In this document: in pieces, positions 1-7,575 of the stretch
Position numbering within the stretch: the stretch's first letter is position 1
Layout of the letters: every line of letters starts with the position of its first letter
Notes under the pieces: model-generated
Databases searched by the model: none
What the model saw: only the letters and a program-made list of their open reading frames with translations
Told to the model about the DNA's origin: nothing
From: Paenibacillus sp. HB172176
Lineage (GTDB): Bacteria > Bacillota > Bacilli > Paenibacillales > Paenibacillaceae
Direction of reading: 5' to 3'
Length of the DNA: 64,000 bases
NCBI RefSeq assembly: GCF_011947265.1
Contig: NZ_JAATHD010000015.1
Location: 1 to 64,000, forward strand
Made by a program: the position numbers and the translations under genes

Positions 1-2
1 CG

Positions 3-92
3 ACTTTGATTCAGCGTCAACTCCAACACTGGATCGCCGCTTTGCCCAGCTACATCAAGGCCTACCTACCTATTTCAAGCTGCGAAAGTTGA
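3..92 (+). CDS. C-terminal end of an unidentified protein, possibly a transposase (partial)
   Basis: The frame is open from the window edge for 29 residues and stops at TGA 90-92. The tail is rich in W, Y, L and I (contains HWIAALPSYIKAY) and ends in SCES. It reminds me of the C-terminal tail of IS4-type transposases seen in Paenibacillus, but this is recall from a very short piece. A second frame is also open to a TAA at about 94-96, so the coding frame itself is uncertain. Upstream sequence is needed. Confidence 0.3.
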   Translation, partial: TLIQRQLQHWIAALPSYIKAYLPISSCES

Positions 93-142
93 GTTAATAA
101 AAAAAATTCATGAACATTTTATCGTGAAAGCAACTTATAAGC

Positions 143-172
143 AAAAAAGCCATTTCATCAGAAGTGGCTTTT
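143..172 (-). terminator. Intrinsic terminator of the ART-like gene
   Basis: On the minus strand an AAAAGCCA / TGGCTTTT stem is followed by a T run, 8 bases after the stop of the gene ending at 180. The arms also end in T on the plus strand, so it may serve both directions. Confidence 0.7.
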
Positions 173-179
173 CGTCAGT

Positions 180-806
180 TTATGGAATATCGAATCCTTC
201 TACAGGTTCCATCGGCTTGAAGTATCCCTTAATACAATTCGAATTGATGACGCAGATTTGGATATGATTCATCTCCTTGAAACCCGCACCTGGATATAAC
301 TCTCTACCCTCAAAGAATACTCCTCTTACTGAATCATAAGGTTTTTGTCCAGTTTCCTTATTATACTCATGTACAGCTTGGATCACGGCACAATCCAAAT
401 AACGTCTTAGCAGATCTTTACTCTCGTTACCGAAGCCATACTTATTCTCAGGCATTGGCGTATCCAAGTTTTTGAATTTAATCTTCAGTATCTCGTAGCC
501 TCTTCTTAGAACCTCCAATGAGCTTTGCTCCAATAAATTCAAGCAATGACCTAAATCAATTATAGCTCCAAGTGAAGCAGGCTGTTGGATCGGCTTTCTT
601 GACCTATTGGGATAATCCCTTAGCATTTGAGCATAATCAACGGCACGCTGGTGGTTGTTTTCCCAAAAATAAATACCGGGACCGAGCCAGTCATAATCAT
701 TGTCGCTGGAACGCATTTTATCGTCGTGAAGCAATATTCTTTCAGCGACAGCTTTATCGCAGCCATGAAAGCCGAGTACAAAATTTGGTAAATTAGAATA
801 CATCAT
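180..806 (-). CDS. Putative ADP-ribosyltransferase-fold protein, toxin candidate
   Basis: This is a 208-residue soluble protein with no signal peptide. Near the N-terminus FHG carries His14, followed by LGPGIYFWE with Tyr46, and the C-terminal part has NHIQICV with Gln183. A His...Tyr...Glu/Gln arrangement around a G-[IF]-Y-[FT] strand is typical of ART-fold (DUF3990-like) enzymes that use NAD+. The segment around 79-92 (GAIIDLGHCL) also resembles that group. The start codon overlaps the stop of the 51-residue gene upstream, so the two are translationally coupled, as in toxin-antitoxin pairs. The gene is AT-richer than the core genes after the tRNA. The fold assignment is by motif only; the target is unknown, and a non-toxic ADP-ribosylation role is possible. 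Confidence 0.6.
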   Translation of the reverse strand: MMYSNLPNFVLGFHGCDKAVAERILLHDDKMRSSDNDYDWLGPGIYFWENNHQRAVDYAQMLRDYPNRSRKPIQQPASLGAIIDLGHCLNLLEQSSLEVLRRGYEILKIKFKNLDTPMPENKYGFGNESKDLLRRYLDCAVIQAVHEYNKETGQKPYDSVRGVFFEGRELYPGAGFKEMNHIQICVINSNCIKGYFKPMEPVEGFDIP

Positions 807-958
807 TTCTCTTGATAGTGTGGAGAAAGCTTGCCATCCTTATCCACGATACCTGCCTTTTGTAAGAACTCCAAGGAGTCTCTGCGCGGCTCCGCACTTA
901 TTTTTTTAATGTACTCATCCATGTCACGGATGTACTTTTTCATTTTGGCTGTTGTCAT
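803..958 (-). CDS. 51-residue small protein, antitoxin candidate
   Basis: ATG at 958 is preceded by GAGGTG at good spacing; TGA at 803-805 overlaps the next gene's start at 806. The product is charged and helical in look. It begins MTTAKMKKYIRDMDEYI and has a middle motif (SLEFLQKAGIVDKDGKLSPHY) ending in a Gly-Lys-Leu turn. I recall short proteins with the pattern FLxxAGIxxxxGxL next to toxin-like genes, but cannot name the family. Overlap, order (small gene first) and an upstream promoter support an antitoxin or specificity-partner role. Confidence 0.65.
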   Translation of the reverse strand: MTTAKMKKYIRDMDEYIKKISAEPRRDSLEFLQKAGIVDKDGKLSPHYQEK

Positions 959-996
959 GCTTTCCACCTCACAAGCAGATTGTTTCTTATTTATCC

Positions 997-1002
997 ATTA
1001 TA
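997..1002 (-). promoter_or_regulatory. Extended -10 promoter of the toxin-antitoxin-like pair
   Basis: The minus strand reads TGTTATAAT, an extended -10 with a perfect TATAAT at 997-1002, about 40 bases before the small gene. No good -35 lies at 17 bases, which fits an extended -10 promoter. Confidence 0.55.
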
Positions 1003-1080
1003 ACATAAAAGAAATATTCCACCTATGGGCTTTAAAATTATAATTAATGTATTTATTCAAGTGTCGGAATCCTAAAAAAG

Positions 1081-1107
1081 ACAAAATAAAAACCCTCAAG
1101 AGAGGGT
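1081..1107 (-). terminator. Terminator of tRNA-Ala
   Basis: Stem ACCCTC / GAGGGT (1092-1107) with loop TCTT, followed on the minus strand by TTTTTATTTTG. It lies 13 bases after the CCA end of the tRNA. Confidence 0.8.
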
Positions 1108-1120
1108 GTGATTTCGGTAG

Positions 1121-1196
1121 TGGTGGAGCCTAGGGGGATCGAACCCCTGACCTCATCGCTGCCAGCGATGCGCTCTCCCAGCTGAGCTAAGGCCCC
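1121..1196 (-). tRNA. tRNA-Ala (GGC)
   Basis: A 76-base cloverleaf reads on the minus strand. The acceptor stem GGGGCCT pairs with AGGCTCC. The D arm is GCTC...GAGC, the anticodon stem CATCG/CGATG encloses loop CTGGCAG with anticodon GGC, and the T arm contains GGTTCGATCC. The CCA end is encoded. It has its own promoter and terminator, so it is a single-gene unit. Confidence 0.97.
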
Positions 1197-1221
1197 GTTT
1201 GTCAATTTGGCGACAAGATAG

Positions 1222-1251
1222 ATAATACCATGTCCGTATAGAGTATGTCAA
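1222..1251 (-). promoter_or_regulatory. SigA promoter of tRNA-Ala
   Basis: Minus strand TTGACA (1246-1251), 18-base spacer, TATTAT (1222-1227), about 25 bases before the mature tRNA 5' end. Confidence 0.8.
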
Positions 1252-1279
1252 TCGAAATATTCCCCGAAATAGTAGCGCG

Positions 1280-2170
1280 CTACCGATGAAATTTCGGAGA
1301 ATGTCCCGTCACCTGTTTGAATTGCTTGGAGAAGGAATACGCATCGGGATAGCCCAGTTGCTCCGCAATTTCGCTAAGGGATAAACTCGTGTCGCTCAGC
1401 AGATATTGCGCTTTCCGAATGGAAGCGTGAATTTGGAATTGCTTTGGCGTAACGCCATAATAGCGCTGGAATAATCGGGAGAATTGCTTGGACGACAATT
1501 GAGACAGAGAGGCCAACTCCTTCACCGATTGCCGCCGCTCCGGGAATCTGACCATTAGCTCGCGAATCCTCTCTATCCTTCTTTCCTTCCCCCTGCCTCC
1601 ATTCCCGAGCTGCGAATGGAGAAGATCCATCAGAATTTCGAACAGCACGGATGAACATATCCTGTCCCGCCCCTCTGCCTCCGGCTTCATGAAGTAGGCA
1701 TACAACCGCTCGAACTTCTCGCGGAACCCATAGGCCGAATCTGGCTCTAAAATCAAGCAGAAGGGCTCCTCGCTCAGCGGAACCTCCTTCATGCTCGCAT
1801 TGCTGTATATGCCGAACCGGATAGGCATAATGGCAGGCAGATCTTCCCCATTGGCGCTTGAGCTATGTCCGAAACCGTTGCTCACGAAAATGACTTTACC
1901 CGCGCAGAGCTCCTCCTCCACTCCCTCGAGCCAATAGCTCCCCCGTCCGCTCTTCACATAGAGAAGATGCAAATCCGCATTGCGCCGATCCTTCTCAATC
2001 TGCCAGGAAGGGCCGACTGTCAAGTCAAACATCTTATGAATTCGAAAATGCTTTTCGAATGGAATGCCGTTCAACAATTCCTTGAGTCGATCTGCCGCTC
2101 CAGCATGCCTCATGTCTCTTTTTGACATCCCCATCCGATTTTGACATTGTATAATATCCCTCAAACCCAT
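1280..2170 (-). CDS. AraC-family transcriptional regulator
   Basis: This 296-residue regulator has an N-terminal cupin-like sensing part (about 35-150; YVKSGRGSYWLEG) and a C-terminal pair of helix-turn-helix motifs (about 195-295). The second carries the AraC signature (LSEIAEQLGYPDAYSFSKQF, then K..TG.SP..F). It diverges from the sulfatase gene with about 60 bases between them and probably controls it. The effector is unknown. The start is uncertain: TTGATA-16-TATTAT overlaps the first codons, so an internal ATG near residues 13-20 may be the true start. Confidence 0.85.
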   Translation of the reverse strand: MGLRDIIQCQNRMGMSKRDMRHAGAADRLKELLNGIPFEKHFRIHKMFDLTVGPSWQIEKDRRNADLHLLYVKSGRGSYWLEGVEEELCAGKVIFVSNGFGHSSSANGEDLPAIMPIRFGIYSNASMKEVPLSEEPFCLILEPDSAYGFREKFERLYAYFMKPEAEGRDRICSSVLFEILMDLLHSQLGNGGRGKERRIERIRELMVRFPERRQSVKELASLSQLSSKQFSRLFQRYYGVTPKQFQIHASIRKAQYLLSDTSLSLSEIAEQLGYPDAYSFSKQFKQVTGHSPKFHR

Positions 2171-2230
2171 ATTATCAAAAAAGAAATGAGATAACCACTC
2201 ATAGATCTGAATGAACGGAGAGTGACTCTT

Positions 2231-3640
2231 TTGACAAAAAAGAAAAATATATTATTCTTCTTCACGGACGATCAGCGCTTCGATACGATTGCCGCGCTTG
2301 GCAACTCTGCTATTCATACCCCAAATATGGATGAGCTTGTCCGCAGAGGCGTTTCCTTCACACAAGCCCATATTCCTGGAGGCACGGTAGGCGCGGTATG
2401 CATGCCGAGCAGAGCGATGCTTCATACCGGAAGAACGCTGTTTCACCTCGAGAGGGACGGCTCTGTCATTCCGGAGGAGCATGCCTTAATGGGCGAGACG
2501 TTCCGGGAAGCCGGATATCGAACCTTCGGAACGGGCAAGTGGCATAACGGCCCCGAAGCGTTTAATAGAAGCTTTGAGGAGGGCGACGAGATTTTCTTCG
2601 GCGGGATGGCCGATCATTGGAATGTGCCGGCGAATCATTACGACCCTTCCGGCGCTTATCCGAACAGAAGACGCATTATCGACAATCCGTTCTACGAGCG
2701 TCATATCAGCAGGGAAAATATTTGCGACCATATTCATCCCGGCAAGCATTCCAGCGAGCTGTTCAGCGATTGCGCCATAAGCTGGCTCGAGCAAGCTGAC
2801 CCGGCAGATGCTCGGCCCTTCTTCCTCTATCTTGCCTTTATGGCGCCGCATGATCCGAGAAGCATGCCGGAGCGTTTCAAAGCGATGTACGACCCAGATC
2901 AAATCGAGCTTCCCGACAACTTTCTCGCTGAGCATCCCTTCGACTTCGGCGTCAGCGGCATTCGGGACGAGGTGCTGGCAGCGCAACCGCGCAAGCAGGA
3001 GGAGATGAAAGAACATCTCGCGGAGTATTACGGTATGATCTCGCATCTCGATCATGAGCTGGGCAAGGTGGTCGATTGCCTGAAGAGGAGGGGCGTATAC
3101 GAGGATACCATCATTGTATTTGCGGGAGACAACGGACTTGCGCTCGGACAACATGGCCTGATGGGCAAACAAAGCTCTTATGAGCATAGCGTGAGAGTCC
3201 CGCTGCTATTCTCGGGACTTGGACTGCCTGCTAATGAGCGCAGAAATCAGTATGTTTATTTGCTGGATATTTTCCCGACCTTATGTGAATTATCGGAAAT
3301 TGACATCCCCTCCAGCGTGGAAGGAATCAGCCTGCTCCAAGCCATGTCCGATCCCGACGCTCCAACCCGCGATGAACTCTATCTCGCATACGGCGATTGC
3401 GTTCGAGCAGTGAAGAATGACCGCTATAAGCTCATCGAGTACAGCACGGCATCCATGCAAGCAACGCAGCTGTTCGATCTGAACGGGGATCCTTCCGAGA
3501 AGGCAAATTTAGCCGATAACGAAGAGCATAAACCGCTATTACACCATCTTCGAACTCGCTTACAGTTTCACAGAGAAGCATCGGGAGATGACAGGCATCC
3601 CGTCGGTCAAGCCTTCTGGGACAATTACAGCAAGCGTTAA
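2231..3640 (+). CDS. Sulfatase (formylglycine-dependent, type I)
   Basis: The product is 469 residues. CMPSRAML around residue 57 is the C-x-P-S-R sulfatase signature, whose Cys is oxidised to formylglycine. Metal ligands are visible in FFFTDDQRFD at the N-terminus and FAGDNG later, and a PHDPR segment lies mid-protein. It resembles iduronate- or choline-type sulfatases and has no signal peptide, so it may act on imported sulfated sugar or a small sulfate ester. I chose the TTG at 2231 because GGAGAG lies 8 bases before it; the in-frame GTG at 2222 sits directly on that ribosome site. No maturase gene is nearby. Confidence 0.9.
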   Translation: MTKKKNILFFFTDDQRFDTIAALGNSAIHTPNMDELVRRGVSFTQAHIPGGTVGAVCMPSRAMLHTGRTLFHLERDGSVIPEEHALMGETFREAGYRTFGTGKWHNGPEAFNRSFEEGDEIFFGGMADHWNVPANHYDPSGAYPNRRRIIDNPFYERHISRENICDHIHPGKHSSELFSDCAISWLEQADPADARPFFLYLAFMAPHDPRSMPERFKAMYDPDQIELPDNFLAEHPFDFGVSGIRDEVLAAQPRKQEEMKEHLAEYYGMISHLDHELGKVVDCLKRRGVYEDTIIVFAGDNGLALGQHGLMGKQSSYEHSVRVPLLFSGLGLPANERRNQYVYLLDIFPTLCELSEIDIPSSVEGISLLQAMSDPDAPTRDELYLAYGDCVRAVKNDRYKLIEYSTASMQATQLFDLNGDPSEKANLADNEEHKPLLHHLRTRLQFHREASGDDRHPVGQAFWDNYSKR

Positions 3641-3666
3641 ACCGAACAAGATCGTCCCAATAAGAC

Positions 3667-3697
3667 AAGCGCGGAAGCATCCACTGCTTCCGCGCTT
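3667..3697. terminator. Bidirectional terminator between sulfatase and nrdR
   Basis: A 13-bp perfect inverted repeat (AAGCGCGGAAGCA / TGCTTCCGCGCTT) with a 5-base loop lies between two converging genes. T runs are weak on both sides. Confidence 0.65.
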
Positions 3698-3710
3698 GCT
3701 ATTTGATAAC

Positions 3711-4181
3711 CTATTTGCGATCATCCGAGGGCTTGGACAGCAGGCTGTTAAGCTCCTTCATGAACATGTCGATATCCTTGAACTGACGATAGACCGAAGC
3801 GAATCGCACATAAGCGACTTCATCGACGGGATAGAGCTGCGTCATGACGATGCCGCCGATATCGCTGCTATCCACTTCCGCATGGGCGGTCGTGCGCAGC
3901 TCCTTCTCCACCTCGGATACGATAACCTCAAGCTGCTCCATCGCTACCGGACGCTTCTCGCAAGCGCGAATAAGTCCTCTAAGAATCTTGTCCCTCGAAA
4001 ATTCCTCCCGACTGCCATCCTTCTTGATGACGATCAGCGGTGTTTCCTCAATCATCTCGAAGGTAGTGAAGCGGCGGCTGCAGCCTTCGCATTCGCGTCT
4101 GCGGCGGATGGATTTGTTCTCATTGGCAGGCCTTGAATCAAGCACCTTGGTGCCGCCATAGTCGCAATAAGGACATTTCAT
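3711..4181 (-). CDS. nrdR: Transcriptional repressor NrdR
   Basis: 156 residues, the usual NrdR length. The N-terminal zinc ribbon has MKCPYC and CEGCSRRFTTFE; the ATP-cone domain follows (about 49-140; IKKDGSREEFSRDKI). NrdR binds dATP/ATP and represses ribonucleotide reductase genes. The start is fixed by AAAGGAGG upstream. It lies near coaE, mutM and polA, as in Bacillus, but is set apart here by the spore gene on the other strand. Confidence 0.97.
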   Translation of the reverse strand: MKCPYCDYGGTKVLDSRPANENKSIRRRRECEGCSRRFTTFEMIEETPLIVIKKDGSREEFSRDKILRGLIRACEKRPVAMEQLEVIVSEVEKELRTTAHAEVDSSDIGGIVMTQLYPVDEVAYVRFASVYRQFKDIDMFMKELNSLLSKPSDDRK

Positions 4182-4287
4182 TGTGATAATGCCTCCTTTC
4201 TCCTCCCAATGTAAGCTTCAAAGCTTCCTTCATCCAAATTATTTTTCATTTCCAGACGTTTCCTGTAATGAAGATCGAAATTTCGCA

Positions 4288-4294
4288 CATAATA
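4288..4294 (+). promoter_or_regulatory. Possible SigG -10 element of the SASP gene
   Basis: CATAATA fits the forespore SigG -10 (CATnnTA), about 30 bases before the SASP start. The matching -35 is poor, so this is tentative. Confidence 0.4.
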
Positions 4295-4324
4295 CAGTTA
4301 CCAACCGCAAGGAGGTGAACAACA

Positions 4325-4531
4325 ATGAGCAGCAGCAACAACCTGGTAGTGCCGCAAGCGACAGCAGCTCTGGACCAAATGAAGTTTGAGGTCGCACAAG
4401 AGCTGGGCATCGCGATTCCGCAAGATGGCTATTACGGAAACATGGCAACGAAGGATGCAGGTTCGATCGGTGGTTCCATCACCAAACGCCTGGTTCAAAT
4501 TGCCGAACAATCCCTGGCCGGTCACAAATAA
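4325..4531 (+). CDS. Alpha/beta-type small acid-soluble spore protein
   Basis: 68 residues. The first conserved block has KFEVAQELGI, the site cut by the GPR protease during germination, and the second has GGSITKRLVQIAEQ. These proteins coat spore DNA and protect it from UV and heat. A very strong ribosome site (AAGGAGGTG) precedes the ATG. It is a single-gene unit between two minus-strand genes. Alpha/beta SASPs are multigene families, so a specific ssp name is not assigned. Confidence 0.95.
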   Translation: MSSSNNLVVPQATAALDQMKFEVAQELGIAIPQDGYYGNMATKDAGSIGGSITKRLVQIAEQSLAGHK

Positions 4532-4608
4532 TGATTCATCGCAGTTGTAAGAATAACGGTACCTTGAAGCGGTCGTCCCGAAGCGGCGGCCCTTCTTGGT
4601 TTCTATCC

Positions 4609-5184
4609 TTAGAAGACAGGATACAAATCTTTGTATTTATTATAATAATAAATAACCCGTTGTACATAATGTCTTGTTTCTCCAAACGGTATTTTTTTCA
4701 CCGTTTCCATCTGTCCGTCCCATTCTCCCGAATCGAGCCATTTCCGCACATTGCCCGGACCGGCATTATATGCAGCGACCGCTGCCACCACATTATGATC
4801 GAATTGCTCGCTCAGCGAGCTTAGGTACCAAGAGCCTACCTCGATGCTCACATCCGCGCGATGGCGAAGCATCTCTTCATCGACTTCCGTGAATCCCGCC
4901 TTGTCCACAACCCAGTCCGCCGTATCCGGCATCAGCTGCATAAGTCCCAACGCGCCCTTCTTCGACTCCTTGCCTGTCTCGTAATTGGACTCCGCACGTA
5001 TGACCGCTGCGACGAGATGCGGCTCCAGATCATAGTTTGCCGCGGAGGCGCGAATATCATCCTTGAAGTGAATCGGGTACATCCAATTCGCCAGCCATTC
5101 CGATTTCAGAAAGAGAATTGCGAGTATACCTGCGATGATGAGCAATAACAGCCGTCTTCTCATTCTGCCCCGATTTTTCTTCAT
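4609..5184 (-). CDS. Lytic transglycosylase (SLT domain), membrane anchored
   Basis: 191 residues. An N-terminal membrane segment (about 10-27) follows a basic KKNRGRMRRR stretch. The SLT domain runs from about 45 to 185 with the catalytic Glu in AAVIRAESNYE, then GALGLMQLMPDTA, and AYNAGPGNVRKW near the end. It would cleave peptidoglycan outside the membrane. Its ATG overlaps the coaE stop by 4 bases, so it is co-transcribed with coaE. Family members here often serve wall turnover or sporulation; the precise role is not visible. Confidence 0.92.
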   Translation of the reverse strand: MKKNRGRMRRRLLLLIIAGILAILFLKSEWLANWMYPIHFKDDIRASAANYDLEPHLVAAVIRAESNYETGKESKKGALGLMQLMPDTADWVVDKAGFTEVDEEMLRHRADVSIEVGSWYLSSLSEQFDHNVVAAVAAYNAGPGNVRKWLDSGEWDGQMETVKKIPFGETRHYVQRVIYYYNKYKDLYPVF

Positions 5185-5777
5185 GGCAGCCCTTGGCTCT
5201 TCCAGAACGCCAGCACCTGAGATCTGGTCTCTTCCAGAGAACCGCTATTATCAATAACCCAGTCGGCATGCTTTCGCTTCTCTTCGATATCCATCTGCAA
5301 GGCTACGCGGCGCTCTGCTTCCTCATGACCCATCGCCTCTCGCTGCATCAGCCTCTCCGCTTGCATATACGCCGGTACATAGCTCACCAGAATGCCTTCA
5401 TAAAGCTTCTCTTGCTTTGTTTCGTATAACAAGGGCACGTCCGCCACAACCAGTCCGTTCGGATGTTGTTCGTCTTCTGCCCGCATTCTCTTCTGCATCT
5501 CCTGACGTATTGCGGGATGCAGAATGGCTTCCAGCTCCTGCAGCGCAGCCCTGTCCTGGAATACGATGCCGCCAAGCTTCTTGCGGTCCAACGAACCATC
5601 CTCTCGGAGGACGGCTTGTCCGAACCGGGAAGCAACCGCGGCGAGCGCGGGCTCCCCGGGCAGCACGACCTCTCTCGCCACTTCGTCGGCGTCAACCAGA
5701 TAGGCTCCAAGCTCGACCAGCAGCCTGGCCACCGTGCTCTTGCCGCTCGCGATCCCTCCCGTCAGACCTATCCTCAT
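5181..5777 (-). CDS. coaE: Dephospho-CoA kinase
   Basis: 198 residues. It catalyses the last step of CoA synthesis, phosphorylation of the 3'-OH of dephospho-CoA. The P-loop is GLTGGIASGKST near the N-terminus; the substrate-binding region has DADEVAREVV, and VVADVPLLYE lies mid-protein. I chose the ATG at 5777, six bases after GAGGTG; an upstream in-frame GTG at 5786 lies inside that ribosome site. Part of the conserved polA-mutM-ytaF-coaE neighbourhood. Confidence 0.96.
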   Translation of the reverse strand: MRIGLTGGIASGKSTVARLLVELGAYLVDADEVAREVVLPGEPALAAVASRFGQAVLREDGSLDRKKLGGIVFQDRAALQELEAILHPAIRQEMQKRMRAEDEQHPNGLVVADVPLLYETKQEKLYEGILVSYVPAYMQAERLMQREAMGHEEAERRVALQMDIEEKRKHADWVIDNSGSLEETRSQVLAFWKSQGLP

Positions 5778-5827
5778 TGCTCTCACCTCGACTTCTTGCG
5801 AAAATTGTATGCCTTTCTGATCTTCCT

Positions 5828-6535
5828 CTACAACAGCTTCATGATTCCAATCATAATCAATAGTATGCCGGGCAGCACGGACAAGGCGTTCATGGTGCGG
5901 GTTGTCGCGAAGCGAAGGCCAATTTGCGTGCCGCTTATGAGGAACAACGCGCTGGATACCGCGATGACAATCGCCGTCAGCAGCGCTGGCAAACCGAGCA
6001 GTGCAGCGCCGAGTCCCGCTCCGAACGCGTCGAGGGACAGCGCGACGCCCAGCATGAACGCTTCTCCCGGCGATATAACGCCGGAACGGTCCACATCCGC
6101 CGCTTGCGGCGTCCGCAGAATTTGAATAACCAGTCCCAGACTCTTCAGCTCCAGCTTGATGACTGACAGGGTCTCGGTTGTTGTGTCGTCGGCGAGCCGC
6201 GCTTCTCTATTCGAAGAATCCGCTTCGCACTTGTTGTCCGGCCCGTTATTATCCCGCTTGCTTCTGGCAAGCTGGAACAGCGCCCAACAGCCGATCAGGA
6301 TCAGGATGAAAGCTCCGATCCATTTGGCGGCCGAGGCGCTGATCCAAACACTCAGCCATGCGCCAGCCTGCATCGACAACCAGATAATGAGACCGGAGCA
6401 ACAAGCGATAATGGCAACGGACAGAACCGGGATTCTAATCTTTCTCAGCCCATACGTAACGCCAACGCCAAATCCGTCTACGCTGACGGCGAAAGCAAGC
6501 ACCATCAGAGACAATACATGTGCAACCACTCTCAA
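5828..6535 (-). CDS. ytaF: YtaF-type sporulation membrane protein (MntP-like)
   Basis: 235 residues with six hydrophobic segments in two halves. Each half has a small-residue and Asp motif (FAVSVDGFGVG near 20, ALSLDAFGAG near 165), as in MntP-type cation efflux proteins. A polar loop of about 50 residues joins the halves. The place between mutM and coaE is the same as ytaF of B. subtilis, which is expressed in sporulation. The start is TTG (6535) or the GTG two codons on; GAGGAG lies just upstream. Confidence 0.88.
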   Translation of the reverse strand: MRVVAHVLSLMVLAFAVSVDGFGVGVTYGLRKIRIPVLSVAIIACCSGLIIWLSMQAGAWLSVWISASAAKWIGAFILILIGCWALFQLARSKRDNNGPDNKCEADSSNREARLADDTTTETLSVIKLELKSLGLVIQILRTPQAADVDRSGVISPGEAFMLGVALSLDAFGAGLGAALLGLPALLTAIVIAVSSALFLISGTQIGLRFATTRTMNALSVLPGILLIMIGIMKLL

Positions 6536-6551
6536 AAGCTCCTCTCCGCGG

Positions 6552-6605
6552 GCGAATGCCTGCTTGGCGCGCAGCCGCTGCGCTGGCCAGAACTAAGGCA
6601 TTCGC
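6552..6605. repeat. 10-bp inverted repeat between mutM and ytaF
   Basis: Arms GCGAATGCCT (6552-6561) and AGGCATTCGC (6596-6605) would form a stem just before the ytaF ribosome site. There is no T run, so a leader structure is more likely than a terminator. Confidence 0.5.
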
Positions 6606-6668
6606 CTATGATTCGTAACATCATCATATGCGGAGATCGCTTTCTCGTGCACAATTGAAACAAACCGC

Positions 6669-7514
6669 TTAACGCTTCACTCTCTTCTTCAGAGGCTGGC
6701 ACGCTTTGCAAATATGCGTGCCTCTTCCCCCGACAACAAGCTTCTCGATCGGCTTCGAGCAGCTTGGGCACGGCATGTCCCTCTTGCCGTAGACCAGCAG
6801 CTGATGCTGGAACATGCCCATCTCGCCCTGTCCGTTCACGTAGGACTTGATTGAAGAGCCTCCCGCCTCGACAGCGCGCTCGAGCGTCGAGCGAATTGAA
6901 TCATGCAATCTGCGCCATTCCGCAGCCGTCAGGCTGTCGGCATTGCGCTCGGGATGGATGCGCGCCTGAAACAGCGCTTCGTCGACGTAGATATTGCCGA
7001 GCCCGACCAGATGCTCCTGATTCAGCAAGAGCGGCTTGATGCGTGTCGCTCTCTTCTGCAAGCGCTCGCGCAGCGCCTCCAGTGTGAACGCAGGCTCCAG
7101 CGGCTCCATGCCCAGCTTCCCAAGCGGAAGCGACACCAGATCCTCTCCCGGCAAGAACAGATGCATCGTTCCGAATTGCCTCACATCCTTATACCGAAGA
7201 TCCGTGCCGTCATCGAAGTGGAAGATCACATGCGTATGAAGCTCGACAGGCTCGTCGGAGCCGAACACCCCGTATCGTCCTTCCATTCTCAAATGCGAAA
7301 CAAGCACAAGGCCGTCCAATATAATCCGCAGAAACTTCCCTCTGCGCTCCACCGTCTGTATCGTATGGCCGGCCAGAGCGTCCGCGAATTGCTCGGGCTC
7401 CGCCGGTCTCTGTATAATTCGCGGAAGCTTCACGGTCACCTTCTCGATCCGCTTCCCCGCTACAAGCTCGATTAATGTTCTTCTAACTGTCTCTACCTCC
7501 GGCAATTCCGGCAT
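6669..7514 (-). CDS. mutM: Formamidopyrimidine-DNA glycosylase
   Basis: 281 residues. It removes oxidised purines such as 8-oxoguanine and nicks the DNA. Pro2 and Glu3 of MPELPEVETVRR are the catalytic residues, RRGKFL carries the conserved Lys near 58, and the C-terminal zinc finger has CPSCSKPI and CKACQ. The start must be at this Met because Pro2 is the nucleophile; GAGGTGAAG precedes it. It lies about 60 bases downstream of polA. Confidence 0.97.
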   Translation of the reverse strand: MPELPEVETVRRTLIELVAGKRIEKVTVKLPRIIQRPAEPEQFADALAGHTIQTVERRGKFLRIILDGLVLVSHLRMEGRYGVFGSDEPVELHTHVIFHFDDGTDLRYKDVRQFGTMHLFLPGEDLVSLPLGKLGMEPLEPAFTLEALRERLQKRATRIKPLLLNQEHLVGLGNIYVDEALFQARIHPERNADSLTAAEWRRLHDSIRSTLERAVEAGGSSIKSYVNGQGEMGMFQHQLLVYGKRDMPCPSCSKPIEKLVVGGRGTHICKACQPLKKRVKR

Positions 7515-7575
7515 ATCCGCTTCACCTCAGCTTCCATTATACTTGAAATCCCCGTATAATGGCTTCCCCATTCCT

